Below are positions 30,007-38,580 of a stretch of DNA of 64,000 bases, one piece after another. Origin of the DNA: Mycetocola miduiensis (lineage in GTDB: Bacteria > Actinomycetota > Actinomycetes > Actinomycetales > Microbacteriaceae). Positions within the stretch are counted from its first letter, which is position 1. Every line of letters starts with the position of its first letter. Under the pieces are notes generated by a model. It was not told the DNA's origin. It did no database searches and worked only from the letters and a program-made list of their open reading frames with translations. The stretch covers positions 1-64,000 of the forward strand of contig NZ_FOVM01000009.1 of assembly GCF_900115155.1 (NCBI RefSeq). The letters run 5' to 3'. The position numbers and the translations under genes are program-made.

Positions 30007-31539
30007 ATGGCGAGGGTGATCGTCGTCGGCAGCGGGATCGCCGGCCTGACAGCCGCGTTGAAGGCCGCGAGGCGGCACCACGTTCTGCTGATCACGAAGT
30101 CGACGCTCGGGCAGAGCAACACCCGGTACGCGCAGGGCGGGATCGCCGGCGTGATGTTCGCCGAGGACAGCGTGGAGGCTCACGTCGGCGACACGCTCAC
30201 CGCGGGCGCCGGTCTCTGTGACGAGGATGCCGTCCGGGTTCTCTGCACAGAAGGCCCGGATCGGATCCGTGAGCTGGTCGCCCTCGGTGTCGACTTCGAC
30301 CGCACCGACGGCGAGTTCGCCAGAGGCCGGGAGGCTGCTCACTCCTATCCCCGGGTGCTCCACGCGGGCGGGGACGCGACCGGTGCGCGGATCGAGTCAG
30401 CCCTCGTCACGCGCATCCGCGAGAGCTCTGCCGAGATCCTCGAGGACACGTTCCTCGTCGACCTCATCCTCGAGGAGGGCCGCGCCGCGGGCGCACGGCT
30501 GAGGTTGCCGGACGGCTCCGAATGCACCGTCGTCGCTGATGCGGTCGTGCTCGCCACCGGTGGTGCCGGGCAGCTCTATCGGTACACGACCAACCCGGAT
30601 GTGGCCACCGGAGACGGCGCGGCTGCCGCCCTCCGCGCCGGCGCACAGCTCGCGGACCTGGAGTTCTACCAGTTCCACCCCACGGCGCTGACGACCGCCG
30701 GGCGGTTCCTGGTGTCTGAAGCAGTGCGCGGCGAAGGCGCCGTGTTGCGAAACGCGCTGGGAGAGCGGTTCCTCGCCGCCATCCACCCGGATGCTGAACT
30801 CGCACCACGCGACGTGGTCGCTCGCGGAATCGCCGCTGAGATGGCCGCGCAGGGCGGCACCCCGGTCGTTCTCGATGCGACGATGCTCGGCGCAGAATTC
30901 CTGGCAAGCCGGTTCCCGGTCATCGACCGTGCCGTGCGGGCATCCGGAACGGACTGGTCGCAGGAACTCGTGCCGGTGAGTCCAGCAGCGCATTACTGGA
31001 TGGGCGGCGTGGCCACCGACCTCGACGGCCGCACGACCGTGCCTGGGCTCTACGCCGTCGGCGAGGTCGCCAGGACCGGTGTGCACGGCGCCAACCGCCT
31101 CGCCTCGAACTCGCTGCTCGAAGGCGCTGTCTTCGGCGCCCGCGCCGCGCTCGCGCTCGATGCCGACGACCCAGAGAACTGGCCCGCCCGGCCGGCCCGG
31201 CCGTTCGCCGTGCCGGAGCGGGACCCGGCAACACACGCTCCGGCGTTTTCCCGCGAGGCGCTCCAGCAAGTGATGTGGGAGTACGCCGGACTCCTCCGCG
31301 ATGAGCCCGGCCTTCACCGCGCGGCGCGCCTTCTCGATGCCTGGTCTGCACTTCCGTTGCCGACCGACAGCATCCGCTCTCTCGAGGACCGCAACCTCCT
31401 GACCCTCGGCCGTGAACTCGTGCTCGCCGCCCTGGCCCGCACCGAATCCGTCGGGGCGCACGCGCGCTCCGACGCTCCCGCAACTTACCCCGCCCCGGCG
31501 AGCGCCGGAGCCGAATCCCGAGAGGCCGCCGCATGCTGA
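30007..31539 (+). CDS. nadB: L-aspartate oxidase
   Basis: 510-residue FAD enzyme making iminoaspartate for NadA. VVGSGIAGLTAALKA is the dinucleotide-binding motif and SNTRYAQGGIAG the following flavoprotein motif; EFYQFHPTAL and GVHGANRLASNSLLEG are also conserved. The ATG at 30007 follows the nadA stop; the frame upstream of it lies within nadA and is not coding. Its stop overlaps nadC. Confidence 0.97.
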   Translation: MARVIVVGSGIAGLTAALKAARRHHVLLITKSTLGQSNTRYAQGGIAGVMFAEDSVEAHVGDTLTAGAGLCDEDAVRVLCTEGPDRIRELVALGVDFDRTDGEFARGREAAHSYPRVLHAGGDATGARIESALVTRIRESSAEILEDTFLVDLILEEGRAAGARLRLPDGSECTVVADAVVLATGGAGQLYRYTTNPDVATGDGAAAALRAGAQLADLEFYQFHPTALTTAGRFLVSEAVRGEGAVLRNALGERFLAAIHPDAELAPRDVVARGIAAEMAAQGGTPVVLDATMLGAEFLASRFPVIDRAVRASGTDWSQELVPVSPAAHYWMGGVATDLDGRTTVPGLYAVGEVARTGVHGANRLASNSLLEGAVFGARAALALDADDPENWPARPARPFAVPERDPATHAPAFSREALQQVMWEYAGLLRDEPGLHRAARLLDAWSALPLPTDSIRSLEDRNLLTLGRELVLAALARTESVGAHARSDAPATYPAPASAGAESREAAAC

Positions 31540-32399
31540 CCCTCCCCCAGATCGACCGTGTCGTCGGTGCCGCCCTCGAGGAGGACGCACCGTGGGGCGA
31601 CCTGACGAGCGCGACCCTCATCCCGGTGACGGCCACCGCCACCGCCGCCCTTGCTGCCCGGGAGGACGGCGTCTTCAGCGGGGGCGAGGTCTTCGCTGCG
31701 GCGTTCCGGTTGACGGATCCATCGATCGAGGTGACCCTTCTCGTTGGCGACGGCGAGCGCTTCCGCCGGAAGGACACCCTGGCGACCGTGACCGGGCCGG
31801 CCCGCGGCATCCTCCAGGCCGAACGAATCGGGTTGAACTTCGTGCAGCGGATGTCCGGGATCGCGACGTTGACGGCACGGTACGTCGACGCCGTGAGCGG
31901 CACCCGGGCGCGCATCGTTGACACGCGCAAGACGACGCCGGGGCTCCGCGCATTCGAGCGTCATGCCGTGCGCTCCGGTGGCGGGTTCAATCACCGGTTC
32001 TCGCTGTCCGATGCCGTCATGGCGAAAGACAACCACCTCGCCGTGCTGACAGCGGGGGGCCTGTCGCTGACCGAAGCTCTGCTCGCCGTGCGGGCCCAGC
32101 TCGGACACACGACGCACCTCGAGGTGGAGGTGGACCGGCTCGACCAGATCGACGCTGTCCTCGCCGCCGGCGTCGACACCATCATGCTCGACAACTTCAG
32201 CCTCGACGATCTGCGCACCGGCGTGGAGAGAATCGGCGGACGGGCGATCGTCGAGGCGAGCGGCAACGTCACCCTCGACACGGTCGGCGCGATCGCTGCG
32301 ACCGGCGTCGACGTCATCTCATCTGGCGCGCTCACGCACAGCGTCCGGGCCCTCGACTTTGGCCTGGACCTGTCGATAACAGCCCAACCGGTGCCGTGA
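31533..32399 (+). CDS. nadC: Nicotinate-nucleotide pyrophosphorylase (carboxylating)
   Basis: 288-residue quinolinate phosphoribosyltransferase giving nicotinate mononucleotide. EDAPWGDLTSATLIP, VDTRKTTPGLRAFERHAVRSG (conserved Lys, Arg and His) and VEVDRLDQIDA are typical. It overlaps nadB by 7 nt and the following gene by 1 nt, closing the de novo NAD pathway set. Confidence 0.97.
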   Translation: MLTLPQIDRVVGAALEEDAPWGDLTSATLIPVTATATAALAAREDGVFSGGEVFAAAFRLTDPSIEVTLLVGDGERFRRKDTLATVTGPARGILQAERIGLNFVQRMSGIATLTARYVDAVSGTRARIVDTRKTTPGLRAFERHAVRSGGGFNHRFSLSDAVMAKDNHLAVLTAGGLSLTEALLAVRAQLGHTTHLEVEVDRLDQIDAVLAAGVDTIMLDNFSLDDLRTGVERIGGRAIVEASGNVTLDTVGAIAATGVDVISSGALTHSVRALDFGLDLSITAQPVP

Positions 32400-33538
32400 T
32401 GCTCTACTTCGACTCCGCGGCGACGACCCCGGTTCGCCGGGAGGTGCTCGAGGCGATGTGGCCATATCTCACCACCGAATTCGGCAATCCGTCGAGCCAC
32501 CACACGGTCGGCGAGCGTGCCGCGGATGCTCTCGCAGACGCCAGGTCACGGGTCGCTGCGGTGCTCGGCGTCCGGGCCGGAGACCTCGTGTTCACCTCCG
32601 GCGGCACCGAAGCCGACAACCTCGCCGTGAAGGGCATCGCCCTCGGATCGACGCGCGGACGGCACATCGTCACCGCGGCAACCGAACACGAGGCGGTGCT
32701 CGAGTCGGTGGACTACCTCCGCCGTCTGCACGGCTTCGAGGTCACGTTTGTGGAATTGAAGCCGGACGGCATCGTGACCCCTGATGCGCTCGACGCTGTT
32801 CTCCGCCCGGACACAGCGCTGGTCACCCTGATGTACGCCAACAACGAGATCGGCACCGTGCAGGATCTCGGCGCGCTCGGGGCAGTGACGGCCGCACACG
32901 GGGTGCCGTTCCACATCGACGCCGTACAGGCAGCCGGCTGGCTCGACCTTCGCGTCTCCGGGCAGGGAGTGGACGCGCTCTCGCTCGCCGGCCACAAGGT
33001 CGGCGCGCCGAAGGGCATCGGGCTAGCCTGGCTGCGCGGCCGGCTCCCGGTTGAGCCGCTCGTTCACGGAGGCGGGCAGGAACGCGGGCGCCGCTCGGGA
33101 ACCGAGAATGTGGCGGCCATTGTCGGACTCGCGACAGCCCTTGAGCTCGCCGAAAAGGAACGCGCGGATGCCGCTGTACGGGTGAGCGTCCTCCGCGACG
33201 AGATGATCGCGCGCGTCCTCGGCACGGTTCCCGGCGCACTCCTGACCGGGTCGGCCACCTCCCGGCTGCCGAACTCGGCGTCGTTCTGCTTTCCGGGCAC
33301 GAGCGGCGAAGCGGTCCTGCTGGAGCTGGAACGCCGCGGCGTTGTCTCGTCGAGCGGCTCCGCCTGCGCGGCGGGAAGCGACGAGCCGTCACACGTCCTC
33401 ACCGCCCTCGGCATGCCGCCCGAGGTAGCCCAGACAGCAGTGCGGTTCACCTTCGGTGCCGAGCTGACGCACGAGACCGTGGAGTCTGCTGTTGCCGCGA
33501 TTGTGGCATCCGTTTCGGCCGTGTCAGCGTTGAGCTGA
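32399..33538 (+). CDS. Cysteine desulfurase, NifS/IscS-like
   Basis: 379-residue PLP enzyme delivering sulfur from cysteine. LAGHKVGAPKGIG contains the PLP lysine and SSSGSACAAGSDEPSHVL the catalytic cysteine. ATG 32399 overlaps the nadC stop (TGATG); a GTG three bases earlier is also possible. It is the last gene of the nad operon, which suggests it serves the Fe-S cluster of NadA, as known for NifS proteins encoded with nad genes in other bacteria. Confidence 0.93.
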   Translation: MLYFDSAATTPVRREVLEAMWPYLTTEFGNPSSHHTVGERAADALADARSRVAAVLGVRAGDLVFTSGGTEADNLAVKGIALGSTRGRHIVTAATEHEAVLESVDYLRRLHGFEVTFVELKPDGIVTPDALDAVLRPDTALVTLMYANNEIGTVQDLGALGAVTAAHGVPFHIDAVQAAGWLDLRVSGQGVDALSLAGHKVGAPKGIGLAWLRGRLPVEPLVHGGGQERGRRSGTENVAAIVGLATALELAEKERADAAVRVSVLRDEMIARVLGTVPGALLTGSATSRLPNSASFCFPGTSGEAVLLELERRGVVSSSGSACAAGSDEPSHVLTALGMPPEVAQTAVRFTFGAELTHETVESAVAAIVASVSAVSALS

Positions 33539-33601
33539 GCGGCAGATCCGACGCGCCGGTGAGACCTTCCCTTTGTCGGCGAGCGGGCGTACGGTGACGG
33601 C

Positions 33602-33802
33602 ATGGAGATCAACTCATCGGACCGGAAGCCCTCGCAGCAGCGGGTGACGAGCGCTCTCAAACTGGACGATTCGACGGCCACCGAGAATCTCGACACGAGC
33701 CGCCGCGACCTGAGGGCGTTGCGGAAGCCGCCAGGACCGGTCGACGGCCTGCTCCCCCACCTCGACCGGCTGCGCCCAGGCGAGGCACCGCCCCCGCCGT
33801 AA
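33602..33802 (+). CDS. Small orphan protein
   Basis: A 66-residue reading frame, MEINSSDRKPSQQRVTSAL onwards, charged, with no membrane segment and a proline-rich end (GEAPPPP). I do not recognise it. Codon third positions are GC-rich as in the neighbours and TACGGT lies 6 nt before the ATG, a leaderless promoter layout. Those two points are the only support. Confidence 0.45.
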   Translation: MEINSSDRKPSQQRVTSALKLDDSTATENLDTSRRDLRALRKPPGPVDGLLPHLDRLRPGEAPPPP

Positions 33803-33883
33803 CGGCAGGCCGCATCGTGGAGCACGTCAGCCGGAAAAGCAAGGCTCTGTTGATCGAAGGAGTCCCGCTCGTATCGTGGGCGC

Positions 33884-34072
33884 ATGGACACCAACTTTGA
33901 GGGCGGAACGCCCGACGATCTCGACGACCAGGCAACCGACAGGGACCAGGCACCAGACCGGACCGACGTGCCGATGACATCCGGTGGCGAACGATCCACC
34001 TCGATCGATGAGGACGACGCCGGAATCCTGCCGACGCCCGAACCCACAGACGGTGGCGCTCCGGCGCCGTGA
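33884..34072 (+). CDS. Small acidic orphan protein
   Basis: 62 residues, very acidic (many Asp and Glu), low complexity and probably disordered, ending PEPTDGGAPAP. Not recognised. TATCGT lies 6 nt before ATG, again the leaderless arrangement. It sits just before the LysR-HTH gene with its strongly basic tail, so an acidic partner is conceivable, but that is a guess. Confidence 0.45.
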   Translation: MDTNFEGGTPDDLDDQATDRDQAPDRTDVPMTSGGERSTSIDEDDAGILPTPEPTDGGAPAP

Positions 34073-34169
34073 CGGTTCCCCCTTTGCTTGCCTTCTGCCC
34101 CGTTCCCATCCGAGCACCGGTAGCCTGAACCTGTGGCCTCCTACCTGGCGGCCGGACGGAAGGCTGCTC

Positions 34170-34517
34170 ATGGACGCCATCGCGCTTCGACGCTTCGTGG
34201 TCGCCGCCGAAGAGTTGCACTTCGCCCGCGCGGCGAAGTATCTCAACATTCCGCGTTCGACGTTGCTCGCCTCGGTGCGTGAACTCGAGAACGAACTCCG
34301 CACCCCGCTCTTCGACATGGCCGCGTCGTCCACGACACTGACCGCCGCCGGTCGCGCCCTCCTCGCCGATGAGCAGCGCAAAGCGGATGCCACGGCCGCC
34401 TCGGTGCAGAACCGGCCTCAACCCGCCGGGGGCAAGGCGAAGGCAAACAAAGGCAAGGGTCGGGCCCCCGCGGTCAAAGGACAACCGCGGCCGGGCAAAC
34501 GTCGCCAGTCGCGCTGA
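34170..34517 (+). CDS. LysR-type HTH-only DNA-binding protein with lysine-rich tail
   Basis: 115 residues. Residues 1-70 match a LysR-family winged helix (ALRRFVVAAEELHFARAAKY then LNIPRSTLLASVRELE). The usual 200-residue effector domain is absent; instead a Lys/Arg/Gly/Pro tail (AKANKGKGRAPAVKGQ) runs to the end. GGAAGG lies before the ATG at 34170. LysR proteins are normally about 300 residues, so this is either a stand-alone DNA-binding protein of nucleoid type or a truncated regulator. Its tail and stop look intact rather than broken. Confidence 0.72.
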   Translation: MDAIALRRFVVAAEELHFARAAKYLNIPRSTLLASVRELENELRTPLFDMAASSTTLTAAGRALLADEQRKADATAASVQNRPQPAGGKAKANKGKGRAPAVKGQPRPGKRRQSR

Positions 34518-34539
34518 TCCGGCGGGTAACCTCGGGTTC

Positions 34540-35190
34540 ATGATTCTCGACGTGCCGACGTCGCTCGGGCCCGGGCGGCTCACCGTCAGCCCAGCGGCGG
34601 AGCCGCGGGCGCTCGTGTGGCTGGGCCACGGTGCCGGTGGCGGCATCGGCGCTGTCGATCTCGCCGCGCTCGCTGCACGTCTCCCCGACGTCGGATTCAC
34701 CGTCGCCCGGTACGAGCAGCCCTGGCGGGTGGCGGGCAAGAAGGTCGCGCCGCGGCCGGCAACGCTCGACGTCGCCTGGCGTGAGACCGCGCCGGCAGTC
34801 GACGAGCTCGCCGCAGGGCTGCCCATCGTCGTCGGCGGCCGGAGTGCGGGTGCACGGGTCGCGTGTCGCACCGCGAACGACCTCGGTGCCGCAGGAGTGG
34901 TGTGCCTCGCCTTCCCGCTGCATCCGCCTGGGCGACCCGCCGTGACTCGCGTCGAGGAATTGCTGCAGCCTGCCGGGCCGGTGCTGGTGCTCCAGGGTGA
35001 TCGGGACGCCTTCGGAACGGCAAGCGACGTGGCACGCGAGGCGGGCGCGCGGCGCTCGATTCGGATTGTGCCGGTCACAGGCGCCGACCACGGTATGAAG
35101 GTCCTCAAGTCCTCCGAGCTGACCGCAAGCAACGTGGCCGCGCTGGTGTCGGCATCCGTCGCCGACTTTGTGGATCGCGTCGTCGGCTGA
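34540..35190 (+). CDS. Alpha/beta hydrolase family protein (KANL3/Tex30-like)
   Basis: 216 residues. VWLGHGAGGGIG is the oxyanion-type motif near residue 30; GGRSAGARV has the nucleophile elbow with Ser102; GDRDAFG and GADHGMKV supply the Asp and His of the triad. These features match a short dienelactone-hydrolase-like family often called alpha/beta fold hydrolase. TAACCT lies 7 nt before the ATG. Substrate unknown. Confidence 0.85.
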   Translation: MILDVPTSLGPGRLTVSPAAEPRALVWLGHGAGGGIGAVDLAALAARLPDVGFTVARYEQPWRVAGKKVAPRPATLDVAWRETAPAVDELAAGLPIVVGGRSAGARVACRTANDLGAAGVVCLAFPLHPPGRPAVTRVEELLQPAGPVLVLQGDRDAFGTASDVAREAGARRSIRIVPVTGADHGMKVLKSSELTASNVAALVSASVADFVDRVVG

Positions 35191-35198
35191 CTTCCCAC

Positions 35199-35264
35199 CG
35201 CCTTCCGGTGACGCTTAAGCACCGAATACGAGCGTTTCAGGTGTTCTAGCGTCACCGGAAGGCG
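35199..35264. terminator. Bidirectional terminator between hydrolase and ABC-F gene
   Basis: A perfect 17-bp inverted repeat, CGCCTTCCGGTGACGCT at 35199-35215 with its complement at 35248-35264, flanks a 32-nt loop. It occupies the gap between two convergent genes. Confidence 0.75.
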
Positions 35265-35287
35265 CGGATGCCGCGGGGACGGGCGCC

Positions 35288-36877
35288 TTACGCCGCGCGG
35301 ACCTCGATCTCGCCTGGCTCCGCACCGTCGAGTCCGAAGACGAGTTTGCGGTTGGCGACCTTGTCGCTGAAGAACCGGTCGTGGCTCACGACGACGACGG
35401 CGCCGGGGAAATGCACAAGCGCCCGTTCCATGACCTGGGTGCTGGGCATGTCGAGGTGGTTGGTGGGCTCGTCCAGGATCAGTACGGATGCTCCGGACAG
35501 CAGGCACTGCGCCATAGCCACCCGGGCCCGCTGCCCGCCGGACAGGTTGCCGATCCGCTGCTTGAGGTCGGCCTCGGAGAACTGGAACATCGACAGGAAC
35601 CGGCCGACCGACTTTCGAGTGGCCGCGAAGGCGAGGCTGCCCGGCGCCGCGTTCACCGCGTGGGTAATGGTGTCATCGTCGTCGAGGTCTGCGAGCATCT
35701 GGTTGTACGAGACGACGCCCGCCCCCTTCGCCCAGATCGCTTCCCCGGAGTCTGCCTTCTCCTCCCCGGTCAGAACGCGCAACAGCGTCGACTTGCCGCT
35801 TCCGTTCGCCCCGACCACGACGATACGGTTGCCGCGGCGGATCTCGAACGTCAGGTCGGAGAAAAGGACGTTGTCGCCGTAGGACTTCGAGAGGCCGGTG
35901 ACCCTGCAGAGCACGTCCTTGACGTGCAGTCCGCCGTAGATCTCGGTGATGATCTGGTCAACCGGGCGGGGAGCACGTGCCTTCCTGATGCCGGAGAGCT
36001 TCTTGTCGAGTCCCCTGTTCGCCGCCTTCGCGGCGGCCCGCCGGTCCGCGATCCCCTCGGCCTCGAACGCCAGGAGTTCGGACTCGTGCACGAACTGCTG
36101 TTCGAGCGTCTTCAACCGGAACTGCTTCTGCACCACGTATTCGGCGAAGTTGCCCGGGTATTCGTGCAGGTGGAAGTTCTCCACCTCGACGATGCGGGTG
36201 ACAACCGAGTCCAGGAAGGTGCGGTCGTGCGAGACGATGATCGCGGCACCGCGGAAGTCGCGGAACCAGGCTTCGAGCCATTCGACTCCGGCGACGTCGA
36301 GGAAGTTCGTCGGTTCGTCGAGAAGCAGAACGTCGGGCCGCTCCAACACAATCTTGGCGAGCGCTGCGCGGTTGCGCCAGCCACCGGACAGGTCGTCGAT
36401 CGGGCAGGTCCGGCGGTCGTCGTCGAAACCGAGCCGGGTCAGTGCTTCGTCGATGCGGCGCGGGTAGTCCCAGCCGTCGAGCCGGTCCATCTCCTCGAAC
36501 AGCGCCCCCTGGCGGCTGATCAGCGTGTTGAGGTCCGCCGTCGGATCGGCGGCGATGGCCGCGTCGATTGACGCCAGTTCTGCCTCGACCGCCCGGATCT
36601 CACCGAACACGTCATCGAGAACGTCGTTGATCGTCGCAGTGCCGTCGAGCTCGGAGAACTGCGAGAAATACCCGATTCGGATGCCGTCTTCGACTGACAG
36701 CGTGCCAGCATCCGCCGCCACCTGCCCGAGGATCAGCTTAATCAGCGTTGTCTTGCCTGACCCGTTGCGGCCGATCAAACCGACCCGGTCGCCCGTTTCG
36801 AGCCGAAAGAACGCTTCACGAAGCACCGGGGCGTTGTCGAATCGCACGCTGACGTCGTTCAGTCGGATCAGGCTCAT
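35288..36877 (-). CDS. ABC-F family ATPase (translation/ribosome protection type)
   Basis: 529-residue cytoplasmic protein with two ABC domains and no membrane region. Walker A motifs GRNGSGKTTLIK and GANGSGKSTLLR, signatures LSGGWRNRAALAK and LSGGQRARVAMAQ, and a charged linker between the domains. ABC-F proteins act on the ribosome; some give resistance to ribosome-targeting antibiotics. The subfamily cannot be fixed here. ATG 36877 (MSLIRLNDVSVRF) is the family start; the upstream in-frame extension lacks homology. Confidence 0.92.
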   Translation of the reverse strand: MSLIRLNDVSVRFDNAPVLREAFFRLETGDRVGLIGRNGSGKTTLIKLILGQVAADAGTLSVEDGIRIGYFSQFSELDGTATINDVLDDVFGEIRAVEAELASIDAAIAADPTADLNTLISRQGALFEEMDRLDGWDYPRRIDEALTRLGFDDDRRTCPIDDLSGGWRNRAALAKIVLERPDVLLLDEPTNFLDVAGVEWLEAWFRDFRGAAIIVSHDRTFLDSVVTRIVEVENFHLHEYPGNFAEYVVQKQFRLKTLEQQFVHESELLAFEAEGIADRRAAAKAANRGLDKKLSGIRKARAPRPVDQIITEIYGGLHVKDVLCRVTGLSKSYGDNVLFSDLTFEIRRGNRIVVVGANGSGKSTLLRVLTGEEKADSGEAIWAKGAGVVSYNQMLADLDDDDTITHAVNAAPGSLAFAATRKSVGRFLSMFQFSEADLKQRIGNLSGGQRARVAMAQCLLSGASVLILDEPTNHLDMPSTQVMERALVHFPGAVVVVSHDRFFSDKVANRKLVFGLDGAEPGEIEVRAA

Positions 36878-36992
36878 GCCGGTCTTCTCCTCAAGGATCG
36901 TGTCGTTGAGGAGGTACCTGAACGCTGGAGCATATCCACCGTAGCTGAACAAGGCGTGCCCGGTGCCGTGATCCGCTACGGAATTCTTTGCC

Positions 36993-37514
36993 TCAGTGAA
37001 TGAACACCTTGAGCAGGATCATCGCGACACCCATCGCGGCCGTCGCCAGACTGCTGAGAATGCGGACAGGCCAACTATTTCCGTGGGCGGCAGCGACGTG
37101 GTAGCCGATCCCAGCGAGGATGGCGACGCCGAGCCACAGCGCGACCCACACAGCGACATCGTCCGGGATCGCCTCGAGCGCGCCCAGGAGAAGCGCAATC
37201 GATGGAGCGATGGCGGCGGTCAGAAATCCGACGGAGCGGCGGAGTGCACGTCGGAAAGCCGCACGAAGCGACATCTCGTCCCCTTCTACGGCGTGGTAGT
37301 CGGCTACCGTCCCTGCGTAGAGGTGAGCGATCCAGAAAACAACAACGGTGCCCAGCACCAGCTGCAATGTCTCCCACGAGGTTGCGCCGTACCCGCGGGA
37401 GACAACGATCATCCCGCAGACGAGAACGGTCCCGTAGACCGACTCCTCGGTGATGAATTCCACTTTGGGAGTCGCTTCCACCTGCCCGCTGTTCCGCTGC
37501 GTCGTATCGTTCAT
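36993..37514 (-). CDS. Four-helix membrane protein, unknown function
   Basis: 173 residues with about four membrane segments and a conserved-looking loop AHLYAGTVADYHAVEGDEM between the second and third. ATG 37514 gives a compact protein; the longer frame upstream is unconvincing. I recognise no named family with certainty. It is divergent from carD, with 284 bp between them. Confidence 0.7.
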   Translation of the reverse strand: MNDTTQRNSGQVEATPKVEFITEESVYGTVLVCGMIVVSRGYGATSWETLQLVLGTVVVFWIAHLYAGTVADYHAVEGDEMSLRAAFRRALRRSVGFLTAAIAPSIALLLGALEAIPDDVAVWVALWLGVAILAGIGYHVAAAHGNSWPVRILSSLATAAMGVAMILLKVFIH

Positions 37515-37798
37515 CGCGGGCTCACAATACCTGGCGGGCGCGGCCGGCGAATCATCCGGAACGGGTGACCGACCCCGCGGAATGTCGGGGCGATGTGAGA
37601 TAATTGACTCAGCCAAGCTTGCGGCTCCAGAAGGCCCCACCCGTGTGGGAATCTTTTGTCCGTGCGCCCATGTCATCTGGCGAGCGAGAAGTCGCGCGCC
37701 AAGCCTTGGGACGACCGTCACCGGACGAATGAATTCACTTTCACGAATCCGGTGGTGTCGAGTGTGGCGCTTCTTGCGCACCCGGAGGTACATCCCCA
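37515..37798. other. Intergenic region between divergent membrane protein and carD
   Basis: 284 bp with no convincing gene. It contains an AT-richer stretch (GAGATAATT near 37599) that could be a -10, and a short hairpin CCCACCCGTGTGGG. It must hold the promoters of both flanking genes. Confidence 0.6.
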
Positions 37799-38314
37799 AT
37801 GCAGTTTTCTGAAGGCCAGACCGTCGTCTATCCACACCACGGCCCCGCCACCATCACATCGATCTTCTCCCGAACCGTGAAGGGCGTCGAGATCGAATAC
37901 TTCAAGCTGGAGGTTCACGATTCGGGGCTGTCGGTCAGCGTCCCGGTCGCCAGCGCCGACAGTGTCGGCATGCGCGCTGTCCTCAATGCCACCGAGATGA
38001 ACGCCCTGTTCGACGTGCTGCGTGCCCCAACGCTCGACGAGGAAACCAAATGGTCCCGTCGGATGAAAGACAATCAGGAGAAGATCCGGCTCGGCGACAT
38101 CGTGACCGTCGCGAGTGTGGTTCGCGATCTGACGCGGCGGAACGACGACAAGGGCCTCTCGCTGGCGGAGCGCGATCTGCTGCGGCACGCACAGAGGCCG
38201 CTCGTGACCGAGATTGCTCTCTCGCTCGGAATCGACTACCCGGCAGCCGAGCTGGCACTCCACGAAGCCCTGGCAGGCAATGCAGGGGCGGGGACGGGAA
38301 CAGCCGCCGCCTGA
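37799..38314 (+). CDS. CarD-family transcription regulator
   Basis: 171 residues. The amino half has the CarD/CdnL RNA-polymerase-interacting fold (FSEGQTVVYPHHGPATITSI), and the carboxy half is a helical domain that contacts the promoter (DNQEKIRLGDIVTVASVVRDL and SLAERDLLRHAQRPLVTEI). CarD binds RNA polymerase and stabilises open complexes, notably at rRNA promoters. Compared with the usual 160 residues it is slightly longer with an Ala/Gly tail. Most actinobacteria have one essential carD near ispD; this could be that copy moved or a paralogue. Confidence 0.9.
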   Translation: MQFSEGQTVVYPHHGPATITSIFSRTVKGVEIEYFKLEVHDSGLSVSVPVASADSVGMRAVLNATEMNALFDVLRAPTLDEETKWSRRMKDNQEKIRLGDIVTVASVVRDLTRRNDDKGLSLAERDLLRHAQRPLVTEIALSLGIDYPAAELALHEALAGNAGAGTGTAAA

Positions 38315-38321
38315 CATCTCG

Positions 38322-38490
38322 TCAGTGCGTTTCGTCGACGAGTTTGAGCCCGACGATGCATCCGACGAGCCCGAGCAGGAGGGCGATCTTGACCCAGGAA
38401 ATGCTCGCGTCTCCCGTGATCATCGACCATGGGAGGTGAGCGCAGCTCCGATGCCCACCCACACCGCATAGGCGGTGCCGATCGAGGTTG
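38322..38490 (-). pseudogene. Broken SMR-type drug efflux gene (C-terminal half, frameshifted)
   Basis: The reverse strand encodes TSIGTAYAVWVGIGAALTS from 38488, then one base is missing at 38430/38431 and the reading continues in another frame as WSMITGDASISWVKIALL and LVGCIVGLKLVDETH to the stop at 38322. Joined, this is the second half of a small multidrug resistance (QacE/SugE-like) protein. The first half is not recognisable upstream, so the gene is both truncated and frameshifted. A sequencing error could explain the frameshift but not the missing half. Confidence 0.8.
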
Positions 38491-38580
38491 CAGCGGCAGC
38501 CGCCGGGGAATGCTTCGCGTCCGCACTGATGGGTGTCACGATGAACCCGCGGAGATGAGCAAGGAGCGAAGGCGGATGTC

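Noticed and set aside
29917-31590. Long antisense frames across nadA and nadB
   Set aside because: No homology, and the coding evidence on the other strand is decisive.
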